This document shows positions 1-7,143 of a stretch of DNA of 30,013 nucleotides, piece after piece; within the stretch, counting starts at the first letter, position 1; each line of letters starts with the position of its first letter. The notes below the pieces were generated by a model. It ran no database searches. It worked only from the letters and a program-made list of their open reading frames with translations, and had not been told where the DNA came from. The position numbers were made by a program, and so were the translations under genes. Origin of the DNA: an uncultured Bacilli bacterium (GTDB lineage: Bacteria > Bacillota_I > Bacilli_A > RF39 > UBA660); assembly GCA_934130485.1 (NCBI GenBank), contig CAKOYE010000008.1, positions 1-30,013 of the forward strand, written 5' to 3'.

Positions 1-486
1 ATATATTCATTTATTGGTTTTATAATCGAAAGCGTTTTAGGCGTTATTAAGGGTAAAAAAATTGGAAGTGGAATTTTATATGGACCATGGACACCTATTT
101 ATGGTGTTGGATGTGTTTTAATATTGTTAATTTCAAATTTTATTTTTAAAATTTTTAATCTAAATAATATTTTAGAATTAATTATTTCTACAATACTTAT
201 AACAATAATATTAACTGCTTTAGAATTAATTGCGGGAATTTTAATTGAAAAAATTTTTCATGTTGTATTTTGGGATTACACAAAATTAAAATTTAATTTT
301 GGAAAATATATTTCTTTAGAAACATCACTATGCTGGATGATAGGATCTATATTAGTTATTTATGTATTACAACCATTAGTAAATAAATTCATTTTCTATA
401 TTCCAAACTATATATCATTTATTTTAATTTTCTTAATGATTATTGATTTTATAATAATTTTCGTCAAGAAAAAACCACACAAATAA
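1..486 (+). CDS. CmpB-like multi-pass membrane protein (putative ABC-transporter type IV family), 3' part
   Basis: The frame is open from the first base of the window, so the true start lies upstream; a TTG at 124 is merely internal. Translation from base 1 gives a Ser-Phe-Ile-Gly-Phe-Ile-Ile-Glu-Ser stretch, then the motif LYGPWTPIYGVG at about residues 26-37, followed by three or four strongly hydrophobic segments and a basic KKKPHK tail. The GP(W/Y)xPIYGxG signature in a hydrophobic protein is characteristic of the family named ABC_trans_CmpB (PF06541), common in Firmicutes. The family name is historical: no transported substrate is firmly established, and no ATPase gene is visible beside it. 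The visible part is 161 residues. It is followed on the same strand, after about 110 bases, by galE with its own promoter, so the two are probably separate transcription units. The family call is by motif recognition only. Confidence 0.75.
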   Translation: MYSFIGFIIESVLGVIKGKKIGSGILYGPWTPIYGVGCVLILLISNFIFKIFNLNNILELIISTILITIILTALELIAGILIEKIFHVVFWDYTKLKFNFGKYISLETSLCWMIGSILVIYVLQPLVNKFIFYIPNYISFILIFLMIIDFIIIFVKKKPHK

Positions 487-508
487 AGAAAATATTTTTT
501 TCTTTTTT
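485..508 (+). terminator. Weak A/T-rich terminator-like hairpin
   Basis: AAAGAAAA at 485-492 can pair with TTTTCTTT at 498-505, followed by more T residues. Only one G-C pair is present, so this is a weak candidate for the end of the CmpB-like gene. Confidence 0.3.
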
Positions 509-552
509 TAGTTCATTAAACTTATAATATATAAATAAAAGATTAAGTATTA

Positions 553-581
553 TTGTAAAAATAGTATTATTTTGTTATTAT
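553..581 (+). promoter_or_regulatory. galE promoter
   Basis: TTGTAA at 553-558 and TATTAT at 576-581 are separated by exactly 17 bases, with an extended -10 TGT at 573-575. Transcription would start near 588, shortly before the GGAGG of galE, leaving a very short leader. Confidence 0.65.
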
Positions 582-599
582 ATATTTGGAGGTAAGATA

Positions 600-1607
600 A
601 TGAAAATATTAGTTACAGGTGGAACCGGTTATATTGGAAGTCATACAGCAGTTGAACTTTTAAATTCTGGTTATGAAATAGTTATAATTGATAATTTTTC
701 TAATTCTAAAAGTGATGTTTTAGATAAAATCAAATTAATTACAAATAAAGATTTTAAATTTTACGAAGGTGATGTTTGTAATAAAGATTTATTAAGAAAA
801 ATATTTAGTGAAAATAAAATTGATGCAGTAATTCATTTTGCAGGTTATAAAGCAGTTGGTGAATCTGTAAAAAAGCCAATTATGTATTATAGAAATAATA
901 TTGACTCTACTTTATCTTTAATTGAAGTAATGAATGAGTTTAATTGTAAAAAAATCGTATTTTCATCAAGTGCAACTGTATATGGAAATCCTACAACTCT
1001 TCCTATTAAAGAGGATTTTCCACTTTCTACAACAAATCCATATGGATCAACTAAATTGATGATTGAAAATATTTTAAGAGATTTATACATTTCAGATAAT
1101 GATTGGAGTATAGCTTTATTAAGATATTTTAATCCTATTGGAGCACATGTTTCTGGATTAATCGGAGAAAATCCAAAAGGAATACCAAATAATTTAATGC
1201 CATATATTGTAAAGGTTGCAAATAAAGAATTAAACGAATTAAGTATATTTGGTAATGATTATGATACACCAGATGGAACTGGTGTAAGAGATTATATTCA
1301 TGTAGTAGATCTTGCTAAAGGTCACATTAAAGCAATTGAAAAAATCTTGAAAGATAAAGGAATTGACGCTTATAATTTAGGTACAGGAATTGGATATAGT
1401 GTACTTGATCTTGTAACAACATTTGAAAGAGTAAATAACATCAAAGTGCCATATAAAATTACTGATAGACGTCCTGGTGATATAGCCTCTTGTTATGCTG
1501 ACTCTAGTTATGCTTTAGAAAAACTAAATTGGAAAGCAGAAAAAGGCATTGAAGAAATGTGTAGAGATTCTTATAATTTTGTATTAAACTCTAAAAAGCA
1601 AAAATAG
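600..1607 (+). CDS. galE: UDP-glucose 4-epimerase
   Basis: GalE interconverts UDP-glucose and UDP-galactose with tightly bound NAD, feeding galactose use and supplying UDP-galactose for cell-surface glycans. The 335-residue protein has the usual family length. It opens with the Rossmann motif GGTGYIGSH (residues 7-15). The catalytic Ser lies in SSSATVYG (about S124), and the Tyr/Lys pair is in NPYGSTK (Y148, K152), matching the spacing in E. coli GalE. The substrate-binding stretch RYFNPIGAH and the C-terminal DRRPGD segment are also present. A GGAGG box ends seven bases before the ATG, so the start is secure. No other Leloir-pathway gene is nearby, which favours a role in envelope sugar supply. 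The stop codon lies inside the stem of a bidirectional terminator shared with the convergent gene downstream. Confidence 0.96.
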   Translation: MKILVTGGTGYIGSHTAVELLNSGYEIVIIDNFSNSKSDVLDKIKLITNKDFKFYEGDVCNKDLLRKIFSENKIDAVIHFAGYKAVGESVKKPIMYYRNNIDSTLSLIEVMNEFNCKKIVFSSSATVYGNPTTLPIKEDFPLSTTNPYGSTKLMIENILRDLYISDNDWSIALLRYFNPIGAHVSGLIGENPKGIPNNLMPYIVKVANKELNELSIFGNDYDTPDGTGVRDYIHVVDLAKGHIKAIEKILKDKGIDAYNLGTGIGYSVLDLVTTFERVNNIKVPYKITDRRPGDIASCYADSSYALEKLNWKAEKGIEEMCRDSYNFVLNSKKQK

Positions 1608-1626
1608 ACTTAAGTCTATTTTTTAT
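1601..1626. terminator. Bidirectional terminator between galE and the beta-helix gene
   Basis: A perfect 18-base palindrome, AATAGACTTAAGTCTATT, lies at 1603-1620, with A residues on its left and T residues on its right. It can therefore end both convergent genes. The galE stop TAG (1605-1607) is inside the left arm. Confidence 0.8.
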
Positions 1627-1635
1627 TAAATTTAT

Positions 1636-2376
1636 TTAATTATATTTTGAATAATCCCAATCACAAGCTTTAGATAAAACTTGTTTCTCATTATCTAAAA
1701 AAACCATTGATTTTTTATCATAAACTTTCTTCTCACTCGGTATAAATCCATAAATACAAGTATGAGGATAAATAAACGTAAACATTCCTATAAATGTTCC
1801 AGGGGAAGTAGTACAATTAGCACCTATTCTACTATTATCACCTAATATTATTCCCATTACTTCCCTACCTAAATCATATTTGTTTTTTAATTCATCTTTA
1901 ACGGAAACATTTGATTGATTAAAACACCTATTTGAAACTACCACTCCACTACCAACTCTCGAATTCCTTCCAATAATAGAGTCTCCTACAAAAGCCAAAT
2001 CAGAAATTTTTGCCCCATCACGAATTATTGTATTTTTTACCTCAGTGCTAAAACCAATAACACAATTATCTTCTATAAGAGTACCTGGTCTTATATAAGA
2101 ATTATATGATACCTTACAATTTTTTCCGATATAAACAGGACCTTCTATAATAGAGCCGGATTCTATTATAGTATTTTCATCAATATAAACATTACCTATA
2201 ATTTTTACATCATCTAAATTACAATTAGTTTTTATAATTTGTTTATTCACTTTTTCTAAAAATTTGACTTTTTCAAAAAAAATATCCATTACATTTTCTT
2301 TATTATTTGTAAGTTTATAAAATATTTCATTTTCATCAATATCTTTAAAATAATAATTAATATTAAAATTTTTCAT
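1636..2376 (-). CDS. Left-handed beta-helix (hexapeptide-repeat) protein resembling the GlmU C-terminal acetyltransferase domain
   Basis: From about residue 59 to 215 the protein is a run of hexapeptide repeats (for example VYIDENTIIESGSIIEGPVY, then IGKNC, IEDNC, IGRNSRVG, IGANC), the pattern of a left-handed beta-helix. The segment IGFSTEVKNTIIRDGAKISD and the following GDSIIG resemble the GlmU core around EVKN and the conserved GD. Unlike GlmU, the nucleotidyltransferase domain is missing: the roughly 55 N-terminal residues contain no GxG/KxxR pyrophosphorylase motif. The likely class is a trimeric acyltransferase or GlmU-like half-enzyme acting on sugar nucleotides, but the substrate is not shown. 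A start at 2382 (TTG) would sit only three bases from the AGGAG box. The ATG at 2376 sits nine bases away and is preferred, giving 246 residues. Confidence 0.8.
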   Translation of the reverse strand: MKNFNINYYFKDIDENEIFYKLTNNKENVMDIFFEKVKFLEKVNKQIIKTNCNLDDVKIIGNVYIDENTIIESGSIIEGPVYIGKNCKVSYNSYIRPGTLIEDNCVIGFSTEVKNTIIRDGAKISDLAFVGDSIIGRNSRVGSGVVVSNRCFNQSNVSVKDELKNKYDLGREVMGIILGDNSRIGANCTTSPGTFIGMFTFIYPHTCIYGFIPSEKKVYDKKSMVFLDNEKQVLSKACDWDYSKYN

Positions 2377-2427
2377 ATACAAATACTCCTATCTACATAC
2401 ATTATAACAAAAAAATCAAAAAAATTA

Positions 2428-2456
2428 TTCACAAAATAAAAAATGTATGCTATAAT
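2428..2456 (+). promoter_or_regulatory. tRNA-Lys promoter
   Basis: TTCACA (2428-2433), 17 bases, then TATAAT (2451-2456), with an extended -10 TGC at 2448-2450. The predicted start is about 12 bases before the mature tRNA. Confidence 0.85.
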
Positions 2457-2474
2457 GAGTTAGTAATTGATTAC

Positions 2475-2550
2475 GTCTTCTTAGCTCAGTTGGTAGAGCA
2501 ACTGACTCTTAATCAGTGGGTCTGGGGTTCGAGCCCCCAAGAGGACACCA
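2475..2550 (+). tRNA. tRNA-Lys (anticodon CTT)
   Basis: The cloverleaf folds completely. Acceptor stem GTCTTCT pairs with AGAGGAC (one G-U). D stem is GCTC/GAGC. Anticodon stem is ACTGA/TCAGT around loop CTCTTAA, giving anticodon CTT, which reads AAG. T stem is TGGGG/CCCCA. The CCA end is encoded (2548-2550). It is a single-gene transcription unit with a strong promoter upstream and an intrinsic terminator downstream. A CTT lysine tRNA in addition to the expected TTT one is not found in the most reduced Mollicutes. Confidence 0.96.
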
Positions 2551-2561
2551 TATTGAATTTT

Positions 2562-2589
2562 AAAATCTAGTTTATCTAGATTTTTTTCT
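2562..2589 (+). terminator. tRNA-Lys terminator
   Basis: AAAATCTAG (2562-2570), loop TTTAT, CTAGATTTT (2576-2584), continuing into a T run to 2587. Confidence 0.9.
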
Positions 2590-2617
2590 TGTTTTTAAAT
2601 TCTTTTTATAATATAAT
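2589..2617 (+). promoter_or_regulatory. Promoter of the 2649 lipoprotein gene
   Basis: TTGTTT (2589-2594), 17 bases, TATAAT (2612-2617). It abuts the tRNA-Lys terminator, so the lipoprotein gene is an independent unit. Confidence 0.7.
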
Positions 2618-2648
2618 TGATATATAATTTAATGAAAGAGGTGTTTTT

Positions 2649-3311
2649 TTGAAAAAGTTTATAGCTTTAACAACAATTTTTGCCATTACATTCTTATCAA
2701 CGGGATGTCTTACTAAAAATGATGAATCACAAAAATATAGTGATTATATTAAATCAGCTATGGATGCTAGTTATCTAAATAACAACACTAAGTATTTAGA
2801 ATTAGCCGATGTAACAGAAGATGATACAAAAGAATTATATGATAATACTGTAGAATACTTAGCCTACTCTATTATGAATTATAATAATATAAATTATGAT
2901 GTAATTAATGATGACATAATAGATGAATATATCAATTTAGCTATAAAAGCATTAAACAAAACAAAATATACTATTAATGATGCTAGAAAAGTTGATGGAA
3001 AATATCAAGTTAAATTAGAAATTGAACCATTAAATTTTTGGGAAAGTTCATATGATGATGTAGATAATTATATTGAAGAATTTTCAAATAAATATAATGA
3101 TTCTGACTCTATGACAGATGAAGAAATAGCACTAGCTGAAGAAGAATACGCTAATAAAGTATTAGATATCTTAACTCCATATATTGAAGATATGGATTAT
3201 AAAGAAAAAGTAAATAAAATTGTTGAAATTGAAATTGATAAAGATGGAAAATATGGTATTTCAGATAATGATTGGAATGACATTGATGACTATGTAATGG
3301 GTATAAAGTAA
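2649..3311 (+). CDS. Small secreted lipoprotein of unknown function
   Basis: The 220-residue protein starts with a lipoprotein signal peptide: MKK, a hydrophobic core, then the lipobox LSTGC, so Cys20 would be lipid-modified and the protein anchored to the outer face of the membrane. The rest is hydrophilic, acidic and rich in Asp, Glu, Asn and Tyr, predicted helical, with no recognised catalytic motif. It loosely recalls the Firmicute lipoproteins with DUF5105-like helical domains, but I cannot assign it. The start is TTG at 2649, supported by AGAGGTG at 2637-2643 about five bases upstream. No ATG exists at this place in the frame. It sits alone between tRNA-Lys and tRNA-Thr with its own promoter and terminator. 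The stop TAA forms part of the terminator stem. Confidence 0.85.
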   Translation: MKKFIALTTIFAITFLSTGCLTKNDESQKYSDYIKSAMDASYLNNNTKYLELADVTEDDTKELYDNTVEYLAYSIMNYNNINYDVINDDIIDEYINLAIKALNKTKYTINDARKVDGKYQVKLEIEPLNFWESSYDDVDNYIEEFSNKYNDSDSMTDEEIALAEEEYANKVLDILTPYIEDMDYKEKVNKIVEIEIDKDGKYGISDNDWNDIDDYVMGIK

Positions 3312-3338
3312 GATAGATTTCTATCTTATTTTTTTTAA
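3309..3338 (+). terminator. Terminator of the 2649 lipoprotein gene
   Basis: TAAGATAG (3309-3316), loop ATTT, CTATCTTA (3321-3328), then a long T run. The stop codon is the first three bases of the stem. Confidence 0.9.
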
Positions 3339-3341
3339 ATA

Positions 3342-3370
3342 TGTACAAATTTATTAAAAAGTTATATAAT
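3342..3370 (+). promoter_or_regulatory. tRNA-Thr promoter
   Basis: TGTACA (3342-3347), 17 bases, TATAAT (3365-3370), ending 12 bases before the mature tRNA. Confidence 0.7.
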
Positions 3371-3382
3371 AAATTTGTAATT

Positions 3383-3458
3383 GCTGAAATAGCTCCAACG
3401 GTAGAGCAACTGTCTCGTAATCAGTGGGTTGCAGGTTCAAATCCTGTTTTCAGCACCA
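3383..3458 (+). tRNA. tRNA-Thr (anticodon CGT)
   Basis: Acceptor GCTGAAA pairs with TTTCAGC. D stem is GCTC/GAGC, anticodon loop CTCGTAA gives CGT (codon ACG), T stem is GCAGG/CCTGT, and CCA is encoded. Two deviations are visible. The first D-loop base (position 14) is C instead of the near-universal A. The anticodon-stem pair next to the loop is T31-T39, a mismatch. A15 with T48 would still give a compatible Levitt pair. The gene has its own promoter and a strong terminator, so it is probably functional. Confidence 0.93.
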
Positions 3459-3491
3459 GATTTGATTAATACTCGTTTTTCGAGATATATA

Positions 3492-3534
3492 AAAACTACT
3501 CTCAATTAATAAAATTGAAAGTAGTTTTATTTTG
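3492..3534 (+). terminator. tRNA-Thr terminator
   Basis: AAAACTACT (3492-3500) pairs with AGTAGTTTT (3520-3528). An inner stem TCAATT/AATTGA (3502-3507 and 3513-3518) follows after one mismatch. A T-rich tail ends at 3533. Confidence 0.85.
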
Positions 3535-3649
3535 CTGCATTAATTATAAATTCAACATCTCTATATTTCTGAATTAGATCTAATAAAAAATAATAATTAA
3601 ATTGACATTGACTTTTTATATTTCTAACAATAATCTAAATGGTGAAAAA
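3535..3649. other. Intergenic stretch with a possible coding remnant
   Basis: No gene start is visible here. On the minus strand, from about 3635 to 3534, 34 codons are open up to a TAA but lack a start codon or ribosome binding site. At 3624-3642 there is an imperfect copy of the last bases of uvsE (3650-3667). This may be the worn end of a duplicated or extended uvsE. Confidence 0.35.
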
Positions 3650-4588
3650 CTACAATACTCTAAATGAAGTATCATCAATAAATTTATAATTTGTCTTATA
3701 TTTTAATTGTCTCATTAGTCTAAATACAGCTTCATCTTTAGCTTTTGCTTCTAACATAATATCAATATCCTTATTAAATATCTTAACGTTTTCAATAAAT
3801 TCTATGAAATCATCAACATTTATATAATCACTATGACTTCTAAAATCTTTTTTTGTATTATTTTTTGGAGAAGAAAAATGTATTTTTGGTTTAATATTAC
3901 CCCATGTTAAAAATACTTCATTCATATAATCTAAATAATTTTCACCATTATTATTACATCTATAATGATGATAATCAAATACAAATGGAACATTTATTTT
4001 TTTAGCAAGTTCTAAAACGTCTATCATATTATAAATTTTATCATCGTTTTCTAAAGCAATAGAACTTTTTATATAATTAGGTAACAAATTGAAATTGTGA
4101 ATAAATCTTTTTATAGAATTTTCTTTTCCAAACACACTACTACCTACATGTAAAATGATAATTGGATTTTTAATTTTTAAAGCTTCAAGTATTCTATAAT
4201 GATATTCTAAAATTTTAAATGTATTTTCTAAAACTTCTTTTTTTGTACTATTTAAAACTGCAAATTGATCCGGATGAGTATCAAGTCTTATATCTTTTAT
4301 TAAAGATGCCGATTCTTTAAAATAATCACTATACTTATTTACATAATCGAAATTTAAGTCTTTATGTGTAGCAAGTGGAATAAATTTACTTGTCAGTCTA
4401 TAAAAATGAATATTATTTTTTTCATTATATTTTAAAATATTATTCAAGGTATTAAAATTAGAAATTATAACATCATTAAGTTTATCAAAATTATTAGTTT
4501 TAATGAAATCTGTATATGTTATATTATGATATTTAATACTATCCTCTAATGTTTTACTAATTGAAACATAACCTAGTCTTATTAACAT
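3650..4588 (-). CDS. uvsE: UV DNA damage endonuclease
   Basis: UvsE (UVDE) nicks DNA 5' of UV photoproducts and abasic sites, starting an alternative excision repair that does not need UvrABC. The protein (312 residues from the chosen start, normal for the family) begins MLIRLGYVSIS. It contains the TIM-barrel metal-site motifs expected of UVDE: FYRLTSKFIPLATH, DTHPDQFAVLNS, ILHVGSS, ALENDD, VFDYHHYRCN, a histidine in KIHFSS, and an MLEAKAKD segment near the end. These carry the conserved His, Glu and Asp metal ligands. An upstream ATG in frame at 4621 would overlap the preceding gene. The ATG at 4588 has GGTGA close upstream and matches the family start. It lies 16 bases after the hydrolase gene and is probably co-transcribed with it. 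Confidence 0.94.
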   Translation of the reverse strand: MLIRLGYVSISKTLEDSIKYHNITYTDFIKTNNFDKLNDVIISNFNTLNNILKYNEKNNIHFYRLTSKFIPLATHKDLNFDYVNKYSDYFKESASLIKDIRLDTHPDQFAVLNSTKKEVLENTFKILEYHYRILEALKIKNPIIILHVGSSVFGKENSIKRFIHNFNLLPNYIKSSIALENDDKIYNMIDVLELAKKINVPFVFDYHHYRCNNNGENYLDYMNEVFLTWGNIKPKIHFSSPKNNTKKDFRSHSDYINVDDFIEFIENVKIFNKDIDIMLEAKAKDEAVFRLMRQLKYKTNYKFIDDTSFRVL

Positions 4589-4604
4589 AAAATCACCATT
4601 TTTA

Positions 4605-5525
4605 TTATGATGATTTATCACTTAAAAATTCACATATATATTCAAATGTTTCATCTATTTGTTTTTTAAAAAAACTATAATTAAAGAACCCATGAATTGT
4701 GTCTTTTATACAATAAGTATAAACTTGATTATTATTTTCTTTTAATATTTTCGCAAACTCAATTCCTTCATCTTTAAGTGGATCGAACTCTGCTGTTATA
4801 ATTAATGTCTTAGGCTGATTAAATAATTTTTTAGATAAAATTAATGATATATATGGACTTTTTAAATCTTTTTCATCAGATACATATAAACTAAAATATT
4901 CATCCATTTTTTTATTTGTTAATAACCAATCATTACCATTTTGCCTAACTGATAAAAATTTAGAAGACTCACTATGATCATAATATGTTACTGGATAAAT
5001 TAAAATTTGGCTGTCAATTTTAAATTCTTTTTTTTCACTACTCATCAAAGAAATTGCTCCAGCTAAATTTCCACCAGCACTATCACCCATTAATATAATT
5101 TTCTGAAATTCATACTCATCTATTTTTAAATCAGTACCTAATTTTTTTACAATTTCATAACACTCTTCCAATGCGATTGGAAATTTATATTCCGGAGCTA
5201 ATTTATAATCAACTGAAATCACTAAACAATTAGTTTTTAAAGCAATTTTAGAACATAAACGATCATAAGTATCAATATTACCATGCACAAATCCACCACC
5301 GTGAAAATAAATTATTGCTTTAGAATTCAATTTTTGAGATGCAAAAATTCTTATATTTATATTGAAATTAGAAATATCTAATTTGCAATTCTTTCTTTTA
5401 CAATTAAAAGAAAATGGATGAATATGTACAAATTTATTAAAGTTTCTACACAACTTATAATTTTTTGTCAAATCAATATTTATTTTTGATAATTTATTAA
5501 TAATTTTTTTTACAATTTTTCTCAT
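4605..5525 (-). CDS. Alpha/beta hydrolase, HSL/acetyl-esterase family
   Basis: This is a serine esterase of the hormone-sensitive-lipase branch. The oxyanion-hole motif HGGG is at residues 75-78 (in YFHGGGFVHGN), and the nucleophile elbow GDSAGGN is at 147-153 with Ser149. The acid is in EFDPLKDEG (Asp248) and the catalytic His is in TIHGF (His278). VDYKLAPEYKFP, another hallmark of the family, is at about 105-116. The 306-residue length is typical. The first about 60 residues are basic and probably form a cap. Natural substrates of such esterases are rarely known; short acyl esters are typical in vitro. It precedes uvsE by 16 bases in the same direction. The AT-rich stretch upstream (5526-5600) shows several TATAAT-like strings but no convincing -35 partner. 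Confidence 0.9.
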   Translation of the reverse strand: MRKIVKKIINKLSKINIDLTKNYKLCRNFNKFVHIHPFSFNCKRKNCKLDISNFNINIRIFASQKLNSKAIIYFHGGGFVHGNIDTYDRLCSKIALKTNCLVISVDYKLAPEYKFPIALEECYEIVKKLGTDLKIDEYEFQKIILMGDSAGGNLAGAISLMSSEKKEFKIDSQILIYPVTYYDHSESSKFLSVRQNGNDWLLTNKKMDEYFSLYVSDEKDLKSPYISLILSKKLFNQPKTLIITAEFDPLKDEGIEFAKILKENNNQVYTYCIKDTIHGFFNYSFFKKQIDETFEYICEFLSDKSS

Positions 5526-5605
5526 ATAATCACAATATTATAATATCATATTTTTTATGCATAATAATATTATAATTAAAAAAAATTGGTTTTTTAGTTA
5601 ATAAA

Positions 5606-5634
5606 TTGACAGTCTTTTTAGATAATGCTATATT
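5606..5634 (+). promoter_or_regulatory. Promoter of the diguanylate cyclase gene
   Basis: A consensus TTGACA (5606-5611), 17 bases, TATATT (5629-5634) with extended -10 TGC (5626-5628). The predicted leader is about 85 bases long, with no obvious riboswitch fold. Confidence 0.85.
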
Positions 5635-5729
5635 ATAATTACAGTATAAATTAAATAAATAATAAAAATGTTGTTAACATTTGTAATTTTAAGCATATTA
5701 TATTTTGTGACACTATTTGGAGGTACACT

Positions 5730-6491
5730 ATGAATTATGAATTGATCTTAAATAATTTAAAAGACATATATGTTTTAATAATCGATGAAAACAATAACAT
5801 TATTTATCCAAAAGATAAAAAAAAGACAGAATTCTATAATAATATTTACAGAAATTATTTAAATGAGGAAGATTGTTATTATTATGAAAATAATTATTAT
5901 AAATTAAACAAAACATCATACTATGAAGATGACAAAAGTTATAAATTATTATATTTTCAAAATATAACCGATTATAAAAATATAGAAAATAATCATAAAT
6001 TTGATAATTTAACTGCTATCCTAAATCGTGATTCAGTATTAAGTAAAATAGATAATTATTTACTAAATACAAATGAACATTTTTCTATTGTAATGATTGA
6101 TATAGATGATTTTAAAAAATTAAATGATACGTATGGGCATATTGCTGGTGACCTAGTTTTAAAAGAAATTGGTAAAACATTAAATGAACAACTTAAGAAT
6201 TTTTTATTTGGAAGATATGGTGGAGAAGAATTTGTTATTTTACTTCAAAATTCTAATATTGATAAAAGTGTCGATATTATGGAAAAAGTTCGAAAATCTA
6301 TTTCAAACATTTCTATTAAATATCAAGACCATATAATTAATAATATAACAATAAGTTGTGGAATTTATAACATTAACTTTAAATATAATAAAGACAATAT
6401 AGAAGAAATTAGAAACAAATTTATTGATTATGCAGACATTGCTTTATATAAAAGTAAAAATAATGGAAAAAATCAAATAACAATTTATTAG
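5730..6491 (+). CDS. GGDEF-domain diguanylate cyclase with N-terminal PAS-like sensor
   Basis: The C-terminal half makes the second messenger cyclic di-GMP from two GTP. It has FDNLTAILNR (about 91-100), the metal-binding MIDIDDFKKLND (122-133), the signature GGEEF at 164-168 in the RYGGEEF context, and the late CGIYN and ADIALYKSKNNGKN segments. All active-site positions look intact. The RxxD inhibitory site that normally lies nine residues before GGEEF is absent (LKNF instead), so feedback inhibition by bound c-di-GMP is not expected at that site. Residues 1-85 look like a small PAS-type domain (YVLIIDENNNIIYP and LLYFQNITDYKNIE), with no membrane segment, so a cytosolic signal is likely. 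GGAGGT precedes the ATG. No other c-di-GMP gene is in the window. Confidence 0.93.
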   Translation: MNYELILNNLKDIYVLIIDENNNIIYPKDKKKTEFYNNIYRNYLNEEDCYYYENNYYKLNKTSYYEDDKSYKLLYFQNITDYKNIENNHKFDNLTAILNRDSVLSKIDNYLLNTNEHFSIVMIDIDDFKKLNDTYGHIAGDLVLKEIGKTLNEQLKNFLFGRYGGEEFVILLQNSNIDKSVDIMEKVRKSISNISIKYQDHIINNITISCGIYNINFKYNKDNIEEIRNKFIDYADIALYKSKNNGKNQITIY

Positions 6492-6513
6492 TTATTTGAT
6501 TTTCATATTTTTA
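6465..6513. terminator. Bidirectional terminator after the diguanylate cyclase gene
   Basis: An 11-base perfect stem, AATCAAATAAC (6471-6481) with GTTATTTGATT (6491-6501), has a nine-base loop containing most of the stop codon. T-rich sequence follows on both strands, so it can also end the convergent gene at 6519. Confidence 0.75.
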
Positions 6514-6518
6514 AGCAA

Positions 6519-7088
6519 TTATAATTTTTTATAATAGTATACATTTAGACATAATATTTTTTTACTATGAATTTTGACTTTATAACCAGAATTATTTCTA
6601 TATAAGGGTTTATTTACATCTTCTACTCCCTGTATTATAACTTCAGAATTACTACTTTTCATTTGTTTTATAAATTCTTCTTTTACTATTTTAGCAATTA
6701 CACAACTAAGTACCTCAATTTCAAACACTTTCATATAATCTATTTTTTTACATATAATATTTAAACATGGATCAAAAACATATTCTATATTATCAAATTT
6801 AAAACATATCCAAGAATGGTAATATTTTTCTTTTCCTTTTTCAAAGCTCAAATATCCTCTTTCAATATAATCATTATCATCAAAAAAAACTATAGCTGAT
6901 TCTGTTGTTTGAAAGCACCAACCACTTAATTTCTCATGTTTCATTAAATCAAGTAAATAACCACTACTATTCTCTAAAGTTATATAAATATCTCTTAATA
7001 TCCCATTAAGGTAATTTATAACACTTAGTGAAATCTTTTTTCTATTTATTATTTTAAATCTTTTTTCTTCGTTTAAATTTTTTATCAT
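6519..7088 (-). CDS. Uncharacterised protein with a transglutaminase/papain-like Cys-His-Asp pattern
   Basis: I do not recognise a named family. The 189-residue protein shows three spaced motifs typical of transglutaminase-fold or cysteine-protease-like enzymes: a Cys in SGWCFQTTE (Cys58), a His in YYHSWICFKF (His91), and an Asp in EYVFDPCLNI (Asp106). The order Cys-His-Asp and the aromatic and FDP surroundings fit a papain-like/transglutaminase core. The region after about residue 120 has no recognised motif. No signal peptide or membrane segment is seen, so a cytosolic location is likely. GGTGAT nine bases before the ATG supports the start. It lies 55 bases after a tiny conserved-looking gene and may share its transcript. 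Enzymatic activity is inference from the residue pattern alone. Confidence 0.75.
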   Translation of the reverse strand: MIKNLNEEKRFKIINRKKISLSVINYLNGILRDIYITLENSSGYLLDLMKHEKLSGWCFQTTESAIVFFDDNDYIERGYLSFEKGKEKYYHSWICFKFDNIEYVFDPCLNIICKKIDYMKVFEIEVLSCVIAKIVKEEFIKQMKSSNSEVIIQGVEDVNKPLYRNNSGYKVKIHSKKILCLNVYYYKKL

Positions 7089-7143
7089 TATTAATCACCA
7101 CATTACATATTTTTTATTATTAATAATTTAAACAATTTCTATA

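Noticed and set aside
5526..5605. Divergent promoter for the esterase-uvsE pair
   Set aside because: Several TATAAT-like strings occur, but none has a -35 at a suitable distance; reporting one would be guesswork.
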